A DNA stretch of 64,000 bases, taken from Taxillus chinensis (Eukaryota; Streptophyta; Magnoliopsida; Santalales; Loranthaceae). The position numbers were made by a program, and so were the translations under genes. The DNA lies in contig CM042092.1 in assembly GCA_023512835.1 (NCBI GenBank), forward strand, positions 45,778,400 through 45,842,399, written 5' to 3'. Shown piece after piece: positions 57,810-64,000 of this stretch (its first letter is position 1; each line of letters opens with the position of its first letter). The notes below the pieces were generated by a model. That model had not been told where the DNA came from. It made no database searches and saw only the letters and a list, made by a program, of their open reading frames with translations.

Positions 57810-58044
57810 GCATGAATAATGAGATAACGTTTTTTATGTGAATGGGAAATAGATGCGGACGAGGGGGGATTCACCAAATTATCCCGCTTATTATTGCTGC
57901 CGTGTTTTTTTAAAGTGAGACACGGGCGACGATTCACCAAATTAATAGCGCGTACTATTTCCGTCATGCTTTTTTAAACAAATCATAACACTTTTTTAAT
58001 ACTATTATCATTCAATGTTACGATAGGCCTGATTTCTTGTAGTG
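54990..58044. mobile_element. CACTA (En/Spm-like) DNA transposon, non-autonomous
   Basis: It starts CACTACAAGAAATCAGGCC and ends with the exact inverted copy GGCCTGATTTCTTGTAGTG, flanked by GCA (54987-54989 and 58045-58047), the 3-bp duplication of this class. Subterminal repeats occur near the ends (AACACTTTTT and AGACCTAACAC variants at 55050-55220; AACACTTTTTTAAT near 57988). The 3-kb AT-rich interior shows no recognisable transposase. It must be moved by an enzyme supplied elsewhere, if at all. Confidence 0.92.
57360..57830 (-). pseudogene. Possible captured gene fragment inside the CACTA element
   Basis: On the minus strand the GC-richer block reads MSQPSIAAGAVCLDPSLFPN (from 57770) and, in another frame, LPAPPSPTFPYVAVTSSSG...TDIGAITLRSAIGLLEIPYWLLYRDLVV (57416-57613). 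A CT run (about 57778-57810, reversed) and an ATG follow an AT-rich stretch, resembling a leader. I do not recognise the protein and cannot exclude chance. Base composition differs from the AT-rich rest of the element, which is why it is listed. Confidence 0.3.
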
Positions 58045-59003
58045 GCATGTATGGATTACTCGGATTTCTTACTCCGTGTCTTCTTTTCCTTAGTCCGCTT
58101 GAGTGGAAAACTTAGCCTTTTACTCCACAAAAACTATGTCTTACTCCGTGCGACTTGTAGACTAGGATTCTTACTCCGCATCTATTTGACTTAGTCCATT
58201 TAAAATGTTAGGTGCAGATTCCTTAGTCCGTAGCTCTTAGTGATTAGTCCGCACGAAGGATCCTTATTCCGTAAGAAATAAATACTTGGTTATATACCAA
58301 GTATTTGACGACACTCACTCTTGTCCGTTTTAAGATTATGTATCTTGTCCTTTGCTTTGCTCTCATGAGTGTAGGTCCGAATTAAGATCATATCTTCTGT
58401 AATAACTTAAGATGAAAATAACAAAAGTCTCAGATCAAATTATATAAGGTTTTATTAGCATCATCCAAATTCTGGGCTTGATCCAACAATCTCCCCCAAT
58501 TATGGATATGCCAAAACCCTTTGTAATCTGATCTGGTAAGCACAGCAAAAAGATAGTATACGGAAAAGAAACAACTTCCATTTTCATTAAACAGCAACAT
58601 AGTACAATACAGCCTTTATACAAATTTTCACTAAGGTACATAAGGCTTACTATACTTGATGATCATCGTTGCTGCTTTCTCCCTTAGCTCCATTGTCTGC
58701 TCCTTCGTATAGGCTTGGATAGTGTTCCAGCTTTTATCCACCTTTACAATAGATTTGATGAATAAATAGACAAATGCTCTATAGCTATCTCCATCGGTCT
58801 ATTGCAGCACTTGCTTCTTGCCCCGGATCATCGCCTTCAGCTTTTCAGTTGGACCCAATGGAGTTAGGCCACTATCTTCATAAAGTCTAGATTGCTTTAC
58901 GGCTTCCGTCAGTCGAAGATGTAGTGGCTCCCACTGATTCCTTTTAACATTGTTTTCCATAATATGATGAGAATCAATTAAGATCAGCTACTTGGATGGA
59001 ATC

Positions 59004-60249
59004 TGTTGGATCAATCCCAGAATTTGGATAATGCTGATAAAGCCTTATGTAATTTGATCTGAGATCTTTTGTGTTTATTTGATCATTGCAGAAGATATAT
59101 TACTAATCCAGAAATGCACTCGTGAGAGCAAAGCTAAGGACAGGATACATAATCCTGATCCGGACAAGAGTGAGTGTCGTCAAACACTTGGTAAATAACC
59201 AAGTAACAAATACATACGGAATAAGGAACATTCGTACGGACTAAGAACTTAAAGGATAAGTGCGGAGTAAGGAAACCAGATGCGGAGTAAGGAATCCGGA
59301 TTTATTACTCGCCCGGAGTAAGGAACTTACATACGGAGTAAGGAACTTACATGCGGAGTAAGAAAGCGCTGACACAGAATAAGTTATCAGACTTTTCAAG
59401 ACTCGCCCGGAGTAAGGAACTTACATACGGAGTAAGGAACTTACATGCGGAGTAAGGAACTTACATACGGAGTAAGGAACTTACATGCGGAGTAAGGAAC
59501 TTACATACGGAGTAAGGAACTTACATACGGAGTAAGGAACTTACATGCGGAGTAAGGAAGCGCTGACACGGACTAAGGATTCCAGTACTAAATAGATACG
59601 GAGTAAGCAACCACTGACACGGAGTAAGGTTCCGAGCTTCATTAGCTACGGAGTAAGGAAAATTACACCGGACCAAGAAGACACTGCTTCAACTCAACCG
59701 CATTTAAGTTATCAGCTCGTGGTGTCCCGATGTAAGACAAATTTATTGAGAACCTGAAGAATCTTACACGTGGATCATCCGGATATGTGGACACAACCTT
59801 AATTGTATCTGGGAACTCACAAAGACACTTATACTCTTCAAATCCAAGATCTTGAGCTCCATAATCCGCAGCAGTCAAAGGCAGAGAGATTACCGAGGGA
59901 TAGTTAGTGCTGAACGCATTCCGGAACTACAAGTTCCAAGGTTGTCTCTTAGGAATGTTTTGTATAAATATTCATAATTGTACATTATTAAAAATGAGCG
60001 GTTTTTATCATCTTTGGAGATAGAATTTGGCTAGTGTGTGAGTTCATTTGTAAACAGAGTGTAAGAGAGTCTTGCTTCTATTTTGTTGTATTCATCTCGT
60101 GATAATAAAACAAAATACTTCCACTATCTGGTTATCTTCCGCAGTGATTCTATCACTTAACTAGATAAGTGTTTGTGTCTTGAGAGAAAGGAAAGAGTTT
60201 TAATAAGAGCATATTCACCCCCCCCCCTTTAGGCTCCAAGGGACCATCA
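59004..60249 (+). mobile_element. Solo B-type LTR in ORF3 of element E
   Basis: It runs from TGTTGGATCAATCCC to GGGACCATCA and is flanked by GAATC (58999-59003 and 60250-60254). Its end (CCATCA) and tandem motif are closest to the LTR of element C. TATA-type TATAAATA lies at about 59963 and AATAAAACAAAATAC at about 60104. Confidence 0.92.
59406..59563 (+). repeat. 20-bp tandem array in the solo LTR
   Basis: The unit CGGAGTAAGGAACTTACATR is repeated seven times in a row, ending in a diverged CGGAGTAAGGAAGCGCT. A shorter version of the same block lies just upstream at about 59314-59375. The LTR of element C has only about two such units at 1775-1820, so the array expanded within the family. 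Confidence 0.9.
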
Positions 60250-60412
60250 GAATCATAAAAACAATTAGCATGAAGTGTGGTGTCATGACCCAGTACGGAA
60301 TGAGGATAGATGAGAGAGATTTCCAGGGTATGTTATCCTCAGCAGTTCCATCGATAAAGGTCTGAATGTGGGCTACATATGGAAGATAGCCCTCATTCCA
60401 ACATGGCAAGAC

Positions 60413-61730
60413 TGTTGGTCCCTAGGAGCCTAGAGGGGGGTGAATAGACTCAAATCAAAACTCTTTTCTCTCACAGGTATAGCACAATCTGGTTAAAAGG
60501 TGTAAAATCAGTGCGGAAGATAACCAGATAGTGGAAGTATTTTGCTTTATTATCTGAAGATAATTACAATAAAATAAGCAGCAATTACAACTGATTACAA
60601 CAGCACTCAGTTTTATAGTTACACACACTAGCATTTATAATCTCTATGAGCTCTTGTACAACAACCTTTCTCACGCGCATATCAGTTCTTTCTTTTGTAT
60701 GTGCGCACTTATTTTAAGTGTATAACACTACATATATATATAGACATCCTAGGAATCTAACTTGGAACTGTATTTTCCGAGCACTGTGTAAACATTAAGT
60801 TCTTCTCGGAAAATGCTTATGCTATAACTACTTCGAATGTGGAGGTCGAAATATTGGAAGCATAAGTGAATTGAATTACTTCGCTTGATTCCAATTGCAT
60901 TTGGGATTGCATCCACATCTCCGAGTGCTCCACGTGTAAGACAGTTTAGATCTTCAATGAGTTTGTCTTAAATCGGAACACAACGAGCTGATATCATAAA
61001 TGTATGAATAAGTTAAAGTAGCGTCTTTTTAGTCCAGTGTAGATTTCCTTACTCTGTATCAATGAGGCTCGGATCTTTACTCCGTGTCAGTTGTTGCTTA
61101 CTCCGTGTATATGAAGTCCTAAAATCTTTATTCCGTGTCAGCGCTTCCTTACTCCGCATGAGGTAGATATGCGGAATCCTTATTCCGCATCAGCGCTTCC
61201 TTACTCTGTGTGAGTTCCTTACTCCGCTTGAGTAATGATTCGGATTCCTTATTCCCCATCAGTTGTCCTTACTCCGCATCAGTTATTTCTTACTCCGCTT
61301 GAATAAAAAACTCAGATTCCTTAGTTCGTATATTCTTTTCCTTAGACAGCTGAAGTGAAAGACTTAATTCTTTCTCTGTAATAAATCTCTCTTACTCCGT
61401 ACGAGGTGTAGACTCGGATTCTCATTCCGTATAAAGTGACTTAGTCCAATCAACAATAAACGCGCCGATTCCTTAGTCATTTTGTCAAGAGATTAGTCCG
61501 TACGGAGAGTCCTTACTCCGGATGAAGACTTGGTTATTTACCAAGTGTTTGACGACACTCATGATAATCCAGATCAGGATTATATATCCTATCCTTTGCT
61601 TTGCTCTTACAAAAGTAGGTCCGGATTAAAGTTTTATCTTCTGCACAGACTTAGAATAAACATAAAACATCTTAAATCAAATTATATAGGCTTTGATCTG
61701 CATCATCCAAATTCTAGGTTTGATCCAACA
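60413..61730 (-). repeat. 3' LTR of element F (B-type)
   Basis: On the plus strand it runs TGTTGGTCCCTAGG to TTTGATCCAACA. Reversed motifs TCCTTACTCCG are repeated at about 61045-61520, and TATATATATAGACAT (about 60734) is the reversed TATA region. Confidence 0.9.
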
Positions 61731-61874
61731 ATCTCCCCCAATATGGATATGCCAAACCCTTTCTAATCTGATCCAGTTAGGCAGCAAGATAAACACAGAG
61801 ATAAGGATAAACAAAAGAAATTTCCACTATGTCAGCAACCATAATACAAAGTAAGCCTTAGTACAAAAGTTATA

Positions 61875-63637
61875 CTAAGAATTGTAAGGCTTACTGTACT
61901 TGAAGATTTTAGTTGCTGCCTGCTCCCTTAGCCGCTTAGGCTGCTCTTTAGTGCACAGGAAAAAATAATTCCAGTTAGGATCATACTTCAAAAGGTGCCT
62001 AATAAAGTAGCAGACATAGGCTCCACAGCTTTCTCCGTCAGGTTGTTGGGGAACTTCTCCTTTGCTCAGAATTGTCGAATTGAGAAGAGCATTGGGAGGC
62101 GAGAGGAGGTTGGCCAATTGATTCGAAGAGTCCATTTTGTCCGACAAAGATCCGACGAGTCTGGAGCAGTGGTCCAAGTTGGCTTCTTCTCATCTGATGT
62201 CCCACAACCTGATGAGAGTCATGCAGAACAACTCTCCTGTCCTTGATGGAGAAGACTGCGAGCATGTAATGAGGAGTGCTGATCCTGTATGGAATGAGAA
62301 CAGTTGTAAGATCTTTCCATGGCTTACTGTTCTCAGCTGTTCCATTGATGAGGGTCTGAAGGAAGTCCATTTTAGGAAGGTAATGATCAAGCCAACAAGG
62401 TAGGATATCGATCAGATGCTCTTCTTAATACAAGGTGGGGAACAACCTCATCTCTTCCTTCACCGCCAAGGTGAAGTTGTCAATGTCCTCAGTGGAGAAC
62501 TGTCCTTTCTCCGACAGTAGGGTGCTTATGTCTTCAGGGGAGAAAGGGGACAGGGATGACAAAAACCTTTTTGGGGTAGAGGGAGCAGCACTCGCATATG
62601 CTAACATGGCTGCATGTACACGCCCATCTGTATCATATGGGTCCAATTCCACGTATGATGGGAGAAACGTGACTTGCGGAGCCTGAGCAGATGAGGAGGG
62701 TACTATAGTGGAGGAGCTGGGATGGTTAAAAAGAGCTGGAGCAGCACTGGACGGTCCAGAGAATCGGCTGCATTTGGGAACCGGGAGGCCCGGAGGAAGA
62801 GTAAGTGCAGGTCTTCGACTGGGAACGTCGGTAGTATCCAGAGCAGTAGTGGAAGGGGATGGATCAGATGGGGCATTCTCCCCCTGTTTGGCAGATCGGC
62901 GAGGAGGACGAGAGGGACGACCCACAACCTGAGTCAGATCCCGGACAGAAGTGGAGAGGCCCGAAAGAGATTGGGCAATAAGGTCCAACTTCCGATCCAG
63001 AGAGAGAGAGGAGTTGGAGAGAGCGGAGAGGATCTGGGTCCTGGAAGTGCGCGGGGTGTAGATGTTTGAAAAGTTGTGAGAGAATCCATCCGAAAGACGA
63101 ATTTCGTTTGCCGTTCCGCATAACCCGGAAAAGAAAATCGCCCCAGTCTAGAGGCAATTGCTTAAAGACCACGTACATCGCTAGAAGCAAATCGTACGGG
63201 ACTGAGTCAAGAGCCGTAGAGCAAGCCAGTAAGCATCGACTGAGTATGGTGGTCATACAGCGATAGGGGCCTTGAAAAGACTTCAGCTTGTATTCCTTCA
63301 CTTTGGAGGGACATCCCATGGCAGTAGCCATGGTTTGAGCGCTCGGCCGATAATCACTGCCGCTTGGGAAATGGAAGGCGTCATGGATCACTTGAGGAGT
63401 GATCTTAATGGGTTGACCTCGGATACCAGAGACAATCGACTGGTCACTAGATTTGAAGTGTTCATAGAAAGAGCGAACGTCTGAGATGAGAAGATCAGCA
63501 GGGGCAAAGACGATGTCGAGGATACCACTGGAGGCTAGCAAGGAGCGAACCTCGTCGAGCCAGGCAGGAGGGTCGAAAATGCCGGCCCAATCGACAAGAT
63601 GGCCAGGAACAACGTCGTAGAGAGTGGGAGATGCCAT
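61875..63637 (-). pseudogene. ORF3 of element F: N-terminal domain and Ulp1/C48-like protease
   Basis: It starts MASPTLYDVVPGHLVDWAG at 63637. The N-terminal domain is intact for about 200 codons (ITPQVIHDAFHFPSG, KEYKLKSFQGPYRC, LDSVPYDLLLAMYV). It then joins the later linker directly (near 63040-63070), so the middle block seen in B and D is deleted and the frame shifts. The linker has RRPALTLPPGLPVPK. After a stop near 62424 come KPWKDLTTVLIPY, His in TPHYM (62269-62271) and Asp in LHDSHQ. A second frameshift near 62180 precedes Gln and Cys in PQQPDGESCGAYVC (Cys 62025-62027). All four catalytic positions are kept. The end is KYSKPYNS at 61875. Confidence 0.78.
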
Positions 63638-63750
63638 TGGAATTGGAAGATTGAAGGAGAAGGAAGGGGAGGTCTTTGGTGAATAGAGAACAACAAGGGT
63701 TTAGGGTTCTGAGTAGTGAAAGCGATAGCCTCACGCTCGCGTGAGAGTTC

Positions 63751-63760
63751 AATATAAATA
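63751..63760 (-). promoter_or_regulatory. Internal promoter (TATA box) of ORF3 of element F
   Basis: AATATAAATA (reversed TATTTATATT) lies 114 bp before the start codon, and the reversed AACCCTAAACCC (about 63698-63709) lies between. Sequence farther upstream (63761-64000) matches the pre-ORF3 region of B (19530-19766) and D, including the CCATTAAATGCACGTCTCG block in reverse. Confidence 0.6.
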
Positions 63761-64000
63761 GGACCCATTCCGTGGAAGCCAGCGGGTCTCGGGTATAAGC
63801 GAGATGAGCAGTGATCCGCCTGACAATCTGATGTCATTAGACCTGATGTATTAGCGCCGTCGAGTAAACTGATAACGTGGCGGCCGTGCTAACTATTCAA
63901 TAATGACAGCTGTATTCATACTGCCGAATTTTGAAAAGAAAAATTACCGGGCTCGAGACGTGCATTTAATGAACCATCATTATTCCTCCTCAAAAAGATG

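Larger units (their letters stand above)
54054..58488 (-). repeat. 3' LTR of element E (B-type), interrupted by CACTA
   Basis: On the plus strand it runs TGTTGGTCCCTGG to CTTGATCCAACA; without the CACTA insert and its 3-bp duplication it is 1377 bp. The reversed TCCTTACTCCG motifs lie on both sides of the insert (54700-54985 and 58060-58270), which shows that the two halves belong together. Confidence 0.88.
58631..60412 (-). pseudogene. ORF3 of element E: Ulp1-like protease end, catalytic Cys lost, interrupted twice
   Basis: The end is KYSKPYVP with the stop at 58631-58633. LRLTEAVKQSRLYEDSGLTPLGPTEK aligns with C. The active-site stretch reads LQ, stop, TDGDSYRAFVY: the Cys is now Tyr (58781-58783), one Gln is a stop and a neighbouring Pro is Leu, all single transitions. 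A solo LTR (59004-60249) lies just before the LIDSHH region, and the part with KSLSSILIPYW and EGYLPYVAHI lies at about 60250-60410. Element F cuts the gene at 60412. Clearly inactive. Confidence 0.75.
40037..64000 (-). mobile_element. Element D: Sirevirus-like copia retrotransposon, minus strand, heavily nested
   Basis: Read on the minus strand from right to left, it shows the linker between integrase and RT (from 54053), RT and RNase H (52043-53656), a spacer with polypurine tracts, ORF3 (41403-44077) and the 3' LTR (40037-41252). It is interrupted by a solo A-type LTR, the Tekay/TRIM composite and element E. Whatever remains of its gag, integrase and 5' LTR must lie beyond the right window edge. 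The left flank is ATTAG. Confidence 0.82.
54054..64000 (-). mobile_element. Element E: Sirevirus-like copia retrotransposon inserted in pol of element D
   Basis: Visible parts on the minus strand are the 3' LTR (54054-58488, with a CACTA transposon inside), the polypurine tract (reversed ATCTCCCCCAA, 58489-58499) and the protease end of ORF3 (58631-60412). A solo LTR and element F interrupt ORF3. The rest lies beyond the window. The left flank is CCTAT. Confidence 0.82.
60413..64000 (-). mobile_element. Element F: Sirevirus-like copia retrotransposon inserted in ORF3 of element E
   Basis: Visible parts are the 3' LTR (60413-61730), the polypurine tract (reversed ATCTCCCCCAATATG), ORF3 (61875-63637) and the conserved pre-ORF3 region up to the window edge. 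The left flank is AAGAC; the right end is outside the window. Confidence 0.84.

Overview
The window looks like a gene-poor, heterochromatin-type stretch of a flowering-plant nuclear genome. I see no host protein gene, tRNA or rRNA. Almost all of it is nested LTR retrotransposons: Ty1/copia elements of the Sirevirus (SIRE/Maximus) type, Tekay/Del-type Ty3/gypsy pieces, a Tat/Ogre-like solo LTR, a TRIM, a CACTA transposon and several solo LTRs. Many insertion boundaries can be read to the base because both copies of a 5-bp (3-bp for CACTA) target-site duplication (TSD) are present.

Layout. Element A (plus strand, Sirevirus-like) fills 2596-35959 and runs out on the left. It is broken by element C in its 5' LTR (ends 2595), by complete element B (6082-22947, TSD ATCCT) in pol, by a solo LTR (30482-31787, TSD TGGTG) in its third gene, and by a Tat/Ogre-like solo LTR (33468-34994, TSD TATGT) in its 3' LTR. 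Element B holds a rearranged Tekay piece (9733-14213) flanked by a 404-bp duplication of B's own gag. A thin layer of apparent host DNA (35960-35986 and 38671-40036) carries a solo B-type LTR (35987-38670, TSD TAATT). From 40037 to the right edge lies minus-strand element D. It contains a solo A-type LTR (44570-46605, TSD GTGCT), a Tekay/TRIM composite (47282-51501, TSD CTCCC) and minus-strand element E (from 54054). E holds a CACTA transposon (54990-58044, TSD GCA), a solo LTR (59004-60249, TSD GAATC) and minus-strand element F (from 60413).

The most interesting feature is a third gene (ORF3) between pol and the 3' LTR, where classical Sireviruses may carry an envelope-like gene. In A, C, D, E and F its C-terminus is recognisable as a Ulp1/SENP-type (C48) cysteine protease: a Pro-Trp...Leu-Ile-Pro-Tyr motif, then His, Asp and Gln-x5-Cys. 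B has lost the protease core. In A, B, D and F a TATA box and a telo-box-like AACCCTA motif lie about 100-230 bp upstream of the start codon, so ORF3 looks like a separately transcribed unit. Two divergent families (A-type and B-type) share this plan.

In a working element gag would form the particle (UBN2-like region, two zinc knuckles around a coiled coil), pol would supply protease, integrase, reverse transcriptase and RNase H, and ORF3 would add a SUMO- or ubiquitin-directed protease activity. All copies here are decayed. Most premature stops in pol that can be compared with another copy are single C-to-T or G-to-A changes, as expected from deamination of methylated cytosine.
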